64,000 nucleotides of DNA from contig CM061229.1 of NCBI GenBank assembly GCA_030844895.1, forward strand, positions 110,358,975-110,422,974. The letters run 5' to 3'. Positions within the stretch are counted from its first letter, which is position 1; every line of letters begins with the position of its first letter. This document shows positions 25,363 to 36,778 of this stretch, one piece after another. The position numbers were made by a program, and so were the translations under genes. The notes under the pieces were generated by a model. The model made no database searches and was not told where the DNA came from. It saw nothing but the letters and a program-made list of their open reading frames with translations. This DNA comes from Ambrosia x helenae. Taxonomy: Eukaryota > Streptophyta > Magnoliopsida > Asterales > Asteraceae.

Positions 25363-26286
25363 TAATAATAACAAATAAATGGGCCTTAGGCCACATCTCG
25401 ACAGATCAAGGGAAAATTGCATATTCTTGTGCAGCCACATTGATTGGCACAATTGGAGTGATCGCATATATTGCTTGGAGAGTTACAAAGGGGATCAAAA
25501 AAATAGCATTAGTTGGACAACACATTATTATTCAAGGACATAGCAGATTTATCGAGGGAAGGGGACGCAAGATCGCACAGGGACAGAAGGGCGATTGATA
25601 CTTATAGAGGAGCAAGCTTCATGGCCATGAGTGGCTAATCCCTTTGTATTACACTGGGGATGTAGGCTTTTGATATCTAGGGTTTGAACACATTGGGTAT
25701 TGTTTTTAAAAAATTTTGTTTATGTTATTGTGTGCTTGAATTAACCGTGTTAATTGGTGATTAATCTTATGCTAAACTCATTGTAGTTAATTGATCTTGT
25801 TCCAATTTCTCGTGAGATAAGCATGATTCCTTACGTTAACACAAACATAGGATTGTATGTTCTAGGTAATGAAGTATAGTTTAATCTATCTTGATATTGA
25901 TAAAACTTGATACCTAAGCCTATTGAACAATCACTCCGTTAGTGCCAATTACATTATTATTGTTTACCCAATTGTTAAAGCCCTAGTATTCAATTGCCGA
26001 ATCCTTAGTGTAATCTTTTTAATTAAATTGTTTACAAATATTATTATTATTTTTTATTCTTATAATTTCAATTCAATTCTTAGTATAATAAACAACAACT
26101 TTTCAATCAAACTCTTAAATAATAAACTGCGATCTTCATAATTAATTTAGCCTCTTCATAAGCACCGCTGTTTAATCAACTAAATATTATCCACTAACCA
26201 CACGCTCCTCTGGATTCGATACCCTACTTACCCTAGCTACCTAGGTTATTTAGGTTTTGCATGACCCGTGACGACCGAGGTCATCA
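25066..26286 (+). repeat. Element F 3' LTR
   Basis: The partner of 20966-22190, followed by the CGAAC duplication at 26287-26291. Confidence 0.95.
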
Positions 26287-26451
26287 CGAACCACTTATAC
26301 TCCTGTCTATTGTGTCTGCTTGCTAATCACTCGTGCATGTAACCATAGACCAACCATCTTTGTGAGCCAAGGATTATACCCTGCTGCGAACACGAGTCGT
26401 TACTCCATATATCACCTTATCTTTCCACTAGTTATACTCGTTGTTTCTTCA

Positions 26452-26563
26452 GGAACAAAGATTAGAAAATTCGGCGTTAATGCGTAGCAGAGAAGCACAT
26501 AATTGTCTAATGGCGGATTTGGTCGAACATGTTTGGATGAGACGTACAGTCGATCAGGATTAG
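26452..26563 (+). pseudogene. PIF/Harbinger transposase, C-terminal tail only
   Basis: From the end of A's LTR to the TAG at 26561-26563 one frame reads QRLENSALM...REAHNCLMADLVEHVW. This resembles the last segment of plant PIF/Harbinger DDE transposases (pattern ...LxxDLVEHIW near the end). The rest would lie beyond the left edge of the window, because A is inserted here. A Myb-like ORF1 follows on the same strand, which fits. The call rests on one short motif, so confidence is moderate. Confidence 0.55.
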
Positions 26564-26884
26564 TTTTTACTTTTTAGCATTGTTGATTATTTTTCTATGT
26601 GTTTTCTAGTATTTAATTATTTATGCACTTTTTTATGAGATATTGTTTTCATTGTGGCTCTTTTCAATATGGTATTGTTTTGAATGGGAATTAGACATAC
26701 CAAAGTTAATCAATTGAGGATACTTTCAATTTGGTCGATGATTCATTTTTTAAACATAATATTATGACCGTTGGTGAATGGTAATTTAAGTTTCACCTAT
26801 ATAAACACACCATACTTCACCACAACACATACATAATTTGCTCTCTAATCTTCTCAGTTTTACAAATTCTTAAGCAAGATCAAA

Positions 26885-28155
26885 ATGTTTCCATGGGGAC
26901 TACCATACAACCTGAATTACCGACACCCTCGGCTAATTGGTTAAAACCAACCCCGTCCAAACACGACAATCGCACCAAACACACAAACTATGCCAACCAT
27001 GCCGACTCAAGTGGAGTATTTTGAGCAAAATGAGATGCCGAATGCCGATCTTTTTGGCATGATGGCTAATTTGGCAATGCCTTCGTTTGGTTATCAACTG
27101 CCGCATTTTCAAAGGCAACAAGATCCCATTATGCCCGAAACACAACCCGAGACACAACCGACCCAAGTCGAGCCATCACAACCTCGGAAATGTTCACACA
27201 AGAAAAAATCGACCGACGAGCCGAGGGACAAAAAAACACACACGTCGTGGCCATCAAGTGAGGAATACGCTTTGGCTCGCTGTTGGCTCGACGTAGCGGA
27301 GGACCCGCAAGTTGGTAAATATTTTTACAATATTTATTTATTACTTTATTGATTTTGTTTACTAACATTAATTGTTTTTAGCAAACTATCAAGATCTCAA
27401 TGAATTTTGGGATAGAATTCGGAAAAACTTTTTTGAGATGATCAATAAAACAGATTCTTATCGCATACCGGATACGATTTCCAGTAAGTGGAGAGATATA
27501 CGCGTGAAGTGTACGGAATACAATAATATTTACCAACGGATGTGGAATAACCGGAAGAGCGGACAAGATGACGCTCAACTCCAACAAGATGCTTTGGTTG
27601 AATTCCAAAATAACAAAGGCCCATTCGGATACATCAAAGTTTGGGAGCTTCTACGAGGTAGCTCGAATTGGCATCTTATCCCGTTAATGGGAACAAGGAC
27701 TAGACGGGGTCGATCGACACAAAAGAGGACAAAAACATCATCAGCCGCAAAACCTGCAAGTCAATCTTCTGACACTCGGGTTAATATCGACTTAAACGAG
27801 ACCGATGACGGGTACGAGGAACAAGAAGAACCGACATATGAAGAACCGCCACGTCCGCCTGGAAAGAGGGGGAGTACAGGAAAGCGAATGGTATCCTCGT
27901 CTGATGTCAGCTACAATGAAAGGTTTCAAGAAATGACTCAGAGGTTAGGAGATTTAACTGACATCGGACAAAAAACGTCTAGAGCTAAAGAAAAAACAAG
28001 AGGCAAATAAGCAAGAACGTCTTCAACTCAAGAAGGATCGACAAATGGCTATAGATTATGAAATGTTGACGAAACCCATCGACCACCTTAGTGGACCGCA
28101 ACGTGAGTTAGCAGAAAAAATGCATCGAAGTATCCGGGAAAAATATGGCATCCAG
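26885..28155 (+). pseudogene. PIF/Harbinger ORF1 (Myb/trihelix-like), broken
   Basis: A TATA box (TATATAAA, 26798-26805) precedes the ATG at 26885. A TAA at 26942-26944 breaks the first exon. One intron, 27315-27381 (GTAAAT...TTTTTAG), splits the codon after DPQV. The domain begins SWPSSEEYALARCWLDVAED and continues in exon 2 with FWDRIRKNF, SKWRDIR and GPFGYIKVWELL; this is the Myb/SANT-like fold of Harbinger ORF1, the DNA-binding partner of the transposase. A nuclear-signal-like basic stretch and an acidic part follow. A frameshift near 27975 moves the Lys/Gln-rich helical end (EKMHRSIREKYGI) to another frame. Many genome projects label such proteins 'glutathione S-transferase T3-like'. Confidence 0.75.
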
Positions 28156-28214
28156 GTTTTTTTTATTTCAAGTATTTTCAACTTTTTTAATATTTATCAT
28201 GCACAACTTTTTCT

Positions 28215-28939
28215 ACTCCAACAAACTCCCCACAATCTTCGACAACAGCAACTTATTCGACCCTACCTCCTTTACTTCCCACCCCAACCAAACAAACCTC
28301 AACCCTACCATTCACAAAGCTTTCCGCAGCCACAGTTCAACAGAGACGAAAGGAAGGGCTGTGTTTTAATTGTCCGGAAAATTATTTTCCGGGCTTAAGT
28401 GTTCGCCGCCCCAATTTCTACTCATTATCGACAACGACGATCGCGACGAACCAAACGAAGAACTCCAAGCCCCGAATGAAACAATGTCCGAAACAATAAC
28501 CACACCACCACCTCAACTTCTATCCCTTTCGGATGCAGCGCATTTTGGTTTATCCGCTCCTCAAACACTCCGTGCTACGGTTACATAAACGGCCATCCAA
28601 TCACCATTTTAATTGATTGCGGGAGCACACACAACATCGTTAAACCACGTATCGCCGCGCTACTTCAGTTGGTCATAACACCGATTCAACAATTCAAGGT
28701 GATGATCGGTAATGGCGATTTTATCCACTGTGAAGGATTTTGTCCTTTGGTCAACATACAAGTTCAAAAAGCTTCATTTCAGATTCCATTCTATGTGTTA
28801 CCAGTCGAAGGCACCGATGTCGTTTTGGGAGTCACTTGGCTTGCGGCCTTAGGCCGTTTATCGGCCGATTTTTCAATTCCCAAGATCTCTTTCTCCAAAG
28901 AAGGCGTTCAACACACCATACGTGGTGAATCCTTGGGTC
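28215..28939 (+). pseudogene. Element G zinc knuckle and protease, broken
   Basis: Pro/Thr-rich text leads to QQRRKEGLCFNC, the first half of a Reina-type CX2CX7HXC knuckle; the His position reads Leu after a frameshift near 28395. The protease follows another shift near 28590, with ILIDCGSTHNIV (the second residue of the active-site triad is Cys instead of the usual Ser/Thr) and later VVLGVTWLAALG. Cut at 28944 by element C. Confidence 0.75.
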
Positions 28940-29127
28940 GCATTTGTAATGTTTCGCGTTTTTATCTAGCTTGTAATAAGTGATGTTATTCAATAAAGCT
29001 TCGAATCTCGACATTTTATGAGTATTAAAAGTATTTTCCCTCATTTTTAATCTAGTATAATCATATATATTCATAAAAATATATTTTATATGGGATTAAT
29101 GTTCGAAAAAAATAAATGTGTGAACCG

Positions 29128-29182
29128 GGACTCGAACCCGTGTCAACCACATAACCACACAACATAACAACCAGCTGAGCTG
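29128..29182 (-). promoter_or_regulatory. tRNA-like box A/box B module in the C LTR, upstream, antisense
   Basis: On the minus strand CAGCTCAGCTGG (29182-29171, box A-like) is followed after exactly 32 nt by GGTTCGAGTCC (29138-29128, perfect box B). An oligo-T stretch lies downstream (about 29115-29105). The second LTR keeps it at 37029-36975. It is not a foldable tRNA: no acceptor stem is seen. It could be a captured tRNA or SINE head, a Pol III promoter or a TFIIIC site. Confidence 0.6.
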
Positions 29183-29824
29183 CATGTCATATCTGTTCCA
29201 TATCCTACGCGTTTTAAACATAAGGGTTGCTTGTATCATACCAGTTGACCTTGGAAAGTCAACACCCACAACAAACTTGTTTGATTAACCCACGAATCAC
29301 GCGATTTATCTGATAATCTCTTGAACAAAGTTTGTTAGCAGTAATATCGGCCATATCCCACTATGAATTGCAACTAAAACAAACCAGAGAGTCCGATTTT
29401 ACATCATGTAACTGGTTCTTTAAATTCAAAATCCATAACCGTCAATTCGTCGCAATTAGTATATATAGGACCTCTCCCTAGACCCTAAAGGCACCGAAAA
29501 ATCAATACCCACTATCAATTTCAGTTATAACACATCACGTAATACAATTCAATCGCGTTTTTATTTTTTTCTTTTTGATCGGATCGACGAGCTTGCAGAA
29601 CGCTTGTAGGTAACAATTCATGCTTTGTTGTTGTTTATCGGCCATAGACAAGCAAAAGCCCCAACAAATCAGGGGCTATTGCTTGTTGTTTAAGGCAATT
29701 GAAATAGTTAGGGTTTGTTCTAATAATTTGGGGAAGATGACAGCCACGTTTTCTGTATTAAGGGTTTAGAAAATAGATTTAAAACACCAACTGATGCATA
29801 GATCAGATGGTGGTGAAACCATGG

Positions 29825-29881
29825 GCTAACTGTTGGCCGGTCCTTGTCTGGGTTCGAATCTAGGCATAGACCATTTTTTTT
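29825..29881 (+). promoter_or_regulatory. tRNA-like module 2 in the C LTR
   Basis: A D-arm-like fold, GGCTA-ACTGT-TGGCC (29824-29838), precedes GGTTCGAATCT (29851-29861), which reads GGTTCGAATCC in the other LTR (37697-37707). An outer stem GGTC/GACC and an oligo-T run (29873-29881) enclose it. The box spacing is short, so this is weaker than the other modules. Confidence 0.4.
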
Positions 29882-29953
29882 ATCATTTTAATTACAATCT
29901 ATTTTAAAAAGTATATATGTATAATTGAAACCAAGAGTTATTCGTTCTCGGGG

Positions 29954-30044
29954 TCAGACCAGTTGGTCTGGCTTGTGATTTTAAATTTAATGAACTGGCC
30001 AAGGACTCGGGTTCGAGCCTTGGCACATACACCCATTTTTTTTT
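29954..30044 (+). promoter_or_regulatory. tRNA-like module 3 in the C LTR
   Basis: The hairpin CAGACCA-GT-TGGTCTG (29955-29970) carries box A-like GACCAGTTGG. At 29998-30024, GCCAAGG and CCTTGGC close an inner CTCG-GGTT-CGAG, giving box B GGTTCGAGCCT (30010-30020). Oligo-T follows (about 30035-30044). Kept in the second LTR (box B 37854-37864). Confidence 0.5.
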
Positions 30045-30873
30045 ATTTCCTTTATACTTATATAATCTACATTTATTTTTAAAAATAGATTTTAAATACT
30101 AAACATGGTTTATAAATTCTACAAAATTTATTTTAAGTTAGTCTTATGATAAAGTTTAATATCCAACTTTTAGTTTTTCAAAAATTATTTATTTATTATA
30201 TATTATAAATTTTACAAGTTTATTCATTTATAACTTCAAAATTCTATAAACATATCAAACCGACTTTATAAAATCCCACAAAAATTATGTTAAACTTATA
30301 AATCAATAAACATTTCAGAAATAAATTTTATTTCAGAAAAAACTGTTATTTAATATTTTTAATCGATTTTTGTTATTTTAATCATAAATAAATCATAATA
30401 AATTCATTTTTCATTATTTTTACATCAAAATTTCACATAAATTATTATTAATCATTTATATCAGAAATATAATTTTTTGAGTTGAAATTTATAAATTTTA
30501 TTATTTTTAAATATTAAGTCTATATTTTTTCAAATAAGTATTAATATATAAATATTCATTAATTAAGAAAATTATTTTATAAAAATTATTTTCACATTTA
30601 TTACATTATAATACAACTATCTTTTGTTAATATTGGTCAGAATTTTTTTTATTAATTATTTCTTTATTTATTAAGTTATTAACAATTATTCAAATTTAAT
30701 AATAAATCAATTATTAATCCCCAAATTAGGAACCCTACCATACTTTAGACTAGGAAACTTAGACTTATTAAGTTTTCCCCAACACTTATTTATTACCTTG
30801 AAATAGGGTGATATTTGGATATACATGAGCCACATTTTATTTATATATCAAGGGTCTCCATCCTAACACTAAG

Positions 30874-31363
30874 GTGAGTTTACAAAGCCCCCTTTTCCAT
30901 TCACTATTTTGGGGAGAAACATGTTACAACATTCAATTTACAATGCAATCATAAGTGTCTATGTGTTATTCTATGTTGCATTATGTCTTAAACATTACTA
31001 GGGTAAGCACATTATTCTAGCATAATCATTAACATTGATCAGCCGACGATATACAATGATAGATCTATTGGACTGACAATTTCACCCAGATACGTGTACC
31101 CCCCACATAGGTAGCGTGGGTGATTGTTATCGAACACATAACATAATCGAGTGAACCATATGCGTATGGGATGGACCACAGTATTCTAGTCTCAAGGGTT
31201 GATTATGCACTCGATTTACCTGATAGTTTGTTTTCACATATGGACTAGACTAGCCATGACACTCGAATTGTACAACATATTTTTTTATTCAATATACAAA
31301 CCTACGTAATTCTCACCAACATTTTGTTGACCCAAAAACATTTTCAAAATTAACATGTTTCAG
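30874..31363 (+). other. Intron-like segment in U5 of the C 5' LTR
   Basis: Donor AAG/GTGAGTTT (GT at 30874) and acceptor AACATGTTTCAG (ends 31363), with a TTAAC branch-like site just before. The same donor and acceptor text is at 49507-49956 in E and, slightly changed, at 43914-44423 in D. Not tested by any transcript here. Confidence 0.45.
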
Positions 31364-31586
31364 GTAACAATGAAGCTGAAGCTTAGGGTGTGCTTGAAGA
31401 AGTTATTTGAAGTTGTTTGATTTATTTCATGTTATGTACTAGCATTTTAATTTCTTAGACAATGTTTCTTTTGGATATTATGCTATGAATAAAGTATTTA
31501 AAATTCAATAAATACCATGTGCTACTGAAACAATCATCAATACGTGACATCCCGATGTTTCCGCCATCGGTTGGGGTGTTACAGAT

Positions 31587-31648
31587 TGGTATCAGAGCCA
31601 TGGTTATAGGGAATTAGGTTATTAGAAAAATAATCTAGTCTATAACCA
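31587..31648 (+). promoter_or_regulatory. Element C primer-binding site and hairpin
   Basis: TGGTATCAGAGCC (31587-31599, initiator tRNA-Met type) lies 3 nt after the LTR. TGGTTATAG (31601-31609) then pairs with CTATAACCA (31640-31648). Confidence 0.92.
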
Positions 31649-31866
31649 TAGGATTTAAAACAGTACTTGCTTCCCCTACTTGTAACCCTATTTGCTTCCT
31701 TATCCTTATCCCTATTCCACACCCTATACTACCCTAGTCCTACGAGTTGTCTACTCTTACTTATCTGCTGCAATCCTAATCCACCTTTAGATTAATAGGA
31801 CAAAATCCTCAGGTTTAGCCTGAACCACCTTGAGATCTCGTCGAAGTTCTAGATTTTAATAGCGAA

Positions 31867-32015
31867 CACGTGCAATCTGGAAGGGTGAACGCCTGTATTC
31901 TGAGTCTTCTGTCTAGGCTGGCATTGCGCATATATCCCAATCAGACGAGGGACCCGGATGCCTACCTGGGAATTCTCGGGATGAGTGTTCACTTATAGGC
32001 TAAAGCATGTCTTCA
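31867..32015 (+). promoter_or_regulatory. Conserved leader block of element C
   Basis: About 150 bp starting CACGTGCAATCTGG and ending near GCTAAAGCATG. Close copies are in D (45164-45319) and E (50392-50537). Near the ends GTGAAC and GTTCAC could pair and close the block. It does not code in any consistent frame. Confidence 0.65.
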
Positions 32016-32155
32016 CTATGTTATTAGAATCTAGAATCTTTGATAAGTCAACGTTTTCGTTTATTCGTTTTAATTAATGAGTAAATGATTACATTCCCTA
32101 TATTATCTCATACATTCCATGTCTCATTGAACCTTCATTGTGTCTCTTACAGATC

Positions 32156-35100
32156 ATGCCTCCTCGTCGCAGCACTCAGAACGAACAGGATGGTGAGAGC
32201 AACAACAACAATAACAACAACAACAACAACCATGACAATGAGGTTCAACTTGCTGCAATCGTTTCCCAACAAATGGCTCAACAGATAGCGACACTAGTTC
32301 CCAACTTGGTGGCTCAAGACATTCAGATGAGTGGAAATGGCAATGGGAACGGTAATCACAACGGGAACGGGAATGCTCACCCTGCTTGCACCCTCAAACA
32401 CTTCAACACTTGCAACCCTCCTAAGTTTAGCGGGGACGAAGGTGCAACTGGTCTCCTTCAGTGGTTCGAGGGTATCGAAAATACCTTCATTAATAGTGAT
32501 TGTCCCAATAATCTCAAAGTTCTCTATGCTATGAGTGTCCTCCACAAGAGGGCACTCACATGGTGGAACGAAGAGAAAAGGACTCGTGGAGCTGAAGTCG
32601 CACTAGCTTTGACTTGGGAGCAAGTTAAGGATATTATGAAAGAAGAGTTCTGTCCTCGTAATGAAGTCAAGAAGTTAGAGGACGAGTTTCACATTCTGGT
32701 CCAGGACAATGGGGAGAATCTGGCCTACAACACTCGTTTCCACGAACTGAGCCTCTTGCTACCACATAAGGTCACACCCCTCCCTGTTGCTATTGAAAAG
32801 TATATTGCAGGTTTACCTATGCAGATTCAGGATACTGTGTGGGGAAGAAATTCTGCCACTCTCGAAGAAGCCAAGCGCCTAGCTGCTACTCTGACTGAAA
32901 ACCATGTGAAGAATGGCACTCTTTTTCGAAAGGATGCAAAGAAAGTTGTTGTCAAGGATACTCCTCAACCTGCTAATGAGGTTAAGTCTGAGCCCTCAAC
33001 CAACAAAAAATGCAAGGCAAGAAATTTTGCAGTCGTTGCCGCTCCTCCACCCGACAAGAAACCATATACTGGACCCCATCCTTTGTGTAATACCTGCAAA
33101 AATCACCACCCAACTCAAGCACCTTGTCGTTTTTGTACTAATTGTCAAAGGTATGGGCATCTCGTGAATGTTTGTCGAATTCCTCCTACTAATGCCCCTA
33201 CTGCTCCAAATAACCCTGCTAGAAATGCTCGAGCTCCCAACCATCAAAATGATAGGCCTACTCGTGGTCAGTGTTACGAGTGTGGCAGCACAGATCATTA
33301 TAGGAACACGTTCCCTAATCGTGGAAACCAGAACCAGAACCAAAATCGTAACCAGAACCAAAACCGTAACCAGAATCAAAACCAAGGTGCTCGTGGTCGC
33401 GCGTACAACATCAATGCTGATGAAGCCCGCAACAACAATGAAGTGGTTAATGGTACGTTTCTTGTTAATAACCACTATGCTTCCATACTATTTAATTCGG
33501 GCGCTGATAAGTCGTTTGTGTCACTAAATTTTAAACCCCTACTTAACATGCCCCAAACCAACCTAGAGGAACCCCTAGTGGTAGAAGTAGCTAATGGGAA
33601 GTCTATCTCGATTGATTCTGTTATACGAAACTGTGAGTTGAACCTTGACGACCATACCTTCTCTATTGATCTCATTCCTATGCATCTTGGAAGCTTTGAT
33701 GTCATAGTAGGCATGGATTGGTTGTCGACCCATCGTGCTGAAATCTTATGCTTTGAGAAAGTTATTCGCGTCCCTCTTGTATCTGGTGACGTTTTGAAGA
33801 TTTATGGTGAGAAACCTTGTGGGGAACTTAAACTCATGTCTTGTACGACTGCTCAAAAATACTTACGAAAGGGGTATATGGCTTTCTTGGCTAATGTGAT
33901 AGAAAAGAAAGACAAGGGTAAGAAAATACAAGATATTCCAATCGTTCGGGATTATCCTGAAGTTTTTCCAGAGGACCTACCTGGTTTACCTCCTTCTCGT
34001 TAAGTGGAATTTAGAATCGACCTTATACCTGGTGCTAATCCGATCGCCAAATCTCCTTATCGTCTTGCACCCTCTGAGATGCAAGAGCTCGCCAGTCAAC
34101 TCCAGGAACTCTCAGATAAGGGGTTCATCCACCCCAGTTTTTCTCCTTGGGGAGCCCCTGTTTTATTCGTCAAGAAGAAGGATGGATCTCTCAGGACGTG
34201 TATCGATTATCGTGAGCTTAATAAACTTACCATCAAGAATCGTTATCCTCTACCCAGAATTGATGATCTTTTTGACCAACTTCAAGGAGCAACTCATTTC
34301 TCGAAGATCGACCTTCGTTCTGGTTATCATCAGCTTAGAGTTCATGAGGAAGATATTCCCAAAATAGCTTTTTGCACACGTTATGGTCATTACGAATTCA
34401 TGGTCATGCCCTTTGGATTGACCAACGCTTCCGCAGTGTTTATGGATTTAATGAATCGGGTTTGTAAACCTTATCTCGACAAGTTCGTGATCGTCTTCAT
34501 TGACGACATTTTGATTTATTCCAAATCAAAATCCGATCACGAACAACATCTTCACTTAATCTTGGATCTCCTCAAGAATGAACATCTGTATGCCAAGTTC
34601 TCAAAGTGCGAATTTTGGCTTAAGGAAGTTCAATTTCTGGGTCACGTCATCAACGAGAACGGAATTCATGTTGATCCCGCAAAGATCGAAGCTGTCAAGA
34701 ATTGGAGTGTTCCTAAAACTCCAACAGAAGTTCGTTCCTTTCTTGGTCTAGCTGGTTATTATCGTCGATTCATTGCTAACTTCTCCAAGATCGCTGTTCC
34801 TCTCACTGCCTTAACTCATAAGGGTAAACCTTATGAGTGGGGACCAAAACAAGAGGAAGCATTCGAGATTCTTAAACAGAAACTCTGTGAAGCTCCTATC
34901 TTGACCTTACCCGATGGAAATAATGATTTCGTGGTCTATTGTGATGCATCAAACCAAGATCTTGGTTGTGTTCTTATGCAACGAGACAAGGTTATTGCTT
35001 ATGCGTCCAGACAGCTCAAGATCCACGAAAAGAATTATACCACCCACGATCTAGAATTGGGTGCAGTCGTCTTTGCTCTCAAGATTTGGAGACACTATCT

Positions 35101-36778
35101 TTATGGTACCAAATGTGTGGTGTTCACAGATCACAAAAGTCTCCAACATATCTTCAACCAGAAGGATCTTAACATGAGGCAGCGACGTTGGGTTGAGTTA
35201 CTTAACGACTATGAATGTGAGATTCGCTACCATCCTGGCAAAGCCAACGTTGTGGCAGATTCACTTAGTCGTAAGGAAGGCATCAAACTTTATTGTGCAA
35301 GAGTTCGTACTGATCTTCAGGACCGTATCCTCCAGGCTCAACATACCTCAGTCACTCAAGGTAACATGTATGAGGAAATGTCTTGTGGTGCTGAGAATCA
35401 ACTTGAAACTAAATCTAATGGTCTACTTTATTTTCTCAATCGACTTTGGATTCCTGACCGCGCTGATCTTCGTACTTTTCTTATGAACGAGGCTCATAAG
35501 TCTCGTTATTCTATTCATCCTGGTGCTGATAAAATGTACCAAGATCTTCGGTATTCGTATTGGTGGCCTGGTATGAAGAAGGATATTGCTCTTTTTGTAG
35601 CAAAATGTCTCACATGTTCCAAGGTTAAGGCTGAACATCAACAACCCTCTGGTATGCTTGAACAACCAGATATTCCTGTATGGAAATGGGAAAGCATAGC
35701 AATGCACTTCATCACTAAACTCCCTCGTACACCCAAAGGTTATGACAGTATTTGGGTAATCATCGATCGCTTGACTAAGTCAGCTCATTTCTTACCGATC
35801 CGTGAGAAATATTCTGTGGAAAGGTTGGCAAGGATGTACATGAGTGAAATTGTATGTCGCCATGGCATACCTTTGGATATCATTTCTGATCGTGATGGTC
35901 GTTTCACCTCTCGTTTTTGGGATTCCTTACAAGATGCTTTGGGTACCAAGTTAAACCTGAGCACAGCTTACCACCCTCAGACAGATGGTCAGACCGAACG
36001 AACCATCCAAACTCTTGAAGATATGCTCAGGGCTTGTGTCATCAATTTTGGTGGCGCATGGGATTCACATCTTCCTTTAGTCGAGTTCTCGTACAATAAC
36101 AGCTACCATGCCAGTATCAACATGGCTCCATTTGAGGCACTTTATGGTCGTAAATGTCGTTCACCTGTCTGTTAGACTGAGATTGGTGAAGCCCAGATCT
36201 CTGGTCCTGAACTGATCCAGGAAACTATAAACAAGATTCAACTGATCCAAGATAATCTTCTTAAGGCTAGAAGTCGACAGAAGAGTTATGCTGATAAACG
36301 TCGAAAGCCTTTGGAATTTCAAGTCGGGGATCTTGTTCTTCTTAAAGTATCTCCTTGGAAGGGAGTGATTCGCTTTGGGAGAAAGGGAAAACTAGCTCCT
36401 CGTTATGTGGGTCCTTTCAAAGTGCTTGATAAGATTGGAAAGGTGGCCTACAAACTTGATCTTCCACCTGAGCTAAGCAATGTTCACCCAACTTTTCATG
36501 TTTCGAATCTGAAGAAATGTTTAGCCGATAAGAACCTCCATGTCCCTCTTGAAGATGTGCAAATCGATGAAACTATGCACATTGTTGAGAAACCTGTTGA
36601 AATCATGGATACTGGAGTCAAGAAGCTTAGGCGCAGTCGCATCCCGATTGTCAAGGTTCGTTGGGAATCTAAGCGAGGTCCGGAGTTCACTTGGGAACGC
36701 AGGGACCAGATGAAGTCTAAATACCCACACCTTTTTCCAGTAGACTCTCCAGCTCCAACTTCGGGACGAAGTTCCTAA
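32156..36778 (+). pseudogene. Element C gag-pol polyprotein, two nonsense codons
   Basis: One frame throughout. The start MPPRRS at 32156 is chosen because E uses the same start and it lies 3 nt after a CTCTTACAG acceptor. Gag has an Asn-rich N-part, the capsid motif ALTWWNEEKRTRG (about 32549) and two knuckles: CTNCQRYGHLVNVC, and CYECGSTDHYRNTF whose last Cys is lost. The protease reads LFNSGADKSF (Asp replaced by Asn). RT has FIDDILIYSK (about 34495), RNase H has VVYCDAS (about 34935), and integrase has HHCC and DDE residues (SDRDGRF about 35888, QTDGQTERT about 35980). A Tekay-type tail ends at 36778. Stops: TAA at 34001-34003 between protease and RT, TAG at 36173-36175 after integrase. 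The altered protease site and stops make it inactive. Confidence 0.93.

Larger units (their letters stand above)
20966..26286 (+). mobile_element. Element F: Athila-like non-autonomous LTR element (LARD-type)
   Basis: 5.3 kb, with LTRs of about 1.22 kb starting TGATGCGCGG and ending GGTCATCA, flanked by CGAAC (20961-20965 and 26287-26291). The interior is only 2.9 kb, with one gag-like open frame and no protease, RT or integrase. The tRNA-Asp primer site and the AAGTGTGGGGGTG polypurine tract are typical of Athila-type elements. Very few LTR differences are visible, so it is recent. It lies inside A's 3' LTR. Confidence 0.9.
1..26451 (+). mobile_element. Element A: Tat-lineage Ty3/gypsy retrotransposon, nested and 5'-incomplete
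   Basis: The domain order gag, protease, RT, RNase H, second (archaeal-type) RNase H, integrase, then an intron-containing antisense gene, a tandem array and a 3' LTR is that of the plant Tat lineage (Tat/Retand/Ogre group). The 5' LTR, primer site and gag start lie left of the window. Element B (2996-13622) and element F (20966-26286) are inserted in it, each with a clean 5-bp TSD, so A proper is 1-2995, 13628-20965 and 26292-26451. Several stops and frameshifts make it inactive. Lineage confidence is high; the right end (26451) is inferred from a TG...CA LTR reading and the transposase frame that follows. Confidence 0.85.
20382..26451 (+). repeat. Element A 3' LTR, split by element F
   Basis: Made of 20382-20965 and 26292-26451, about 740 bp without F. 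It has a TATA box (TATAAAAGG, 20817-20825) and ACGTG-rich text near 20607-20665. The start is set by the polypurine tract and the end by TTCA before the Harbinger frame. No second LTR is in the window to check these ends. Confidence 0.65.
28945..31583 (+). repeat. Element C 5' LTR
   Basis: The partner of 36792-39437. A TATA box (TATATATA) lies at 29460-29467. A minus-strand tRNA-like module lies upstream of it and two plus-strand ones downstream. Between 30040 and 30720 it is very AT-rich. U5 holds an intron-like segment (30874-31363) and ends with the hairpin CCGATG-TTTCCGC-CATCGG (31552-31570). Confidence 0.95.

Noticed and set aside
29128..29182. A true tRNA gene in the C LTR
   Set aside because: Box A and box B are present, but no acceptor stem or cloverleaf could be drawn; same for the other modules.
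34001..34003. Regulated stop readthrough between protease and RT in C
   Set aside because: A second in-frame stop (36173), a damaged protease site and a lost Cys indicate ordinary decay; B has no stop at this place.
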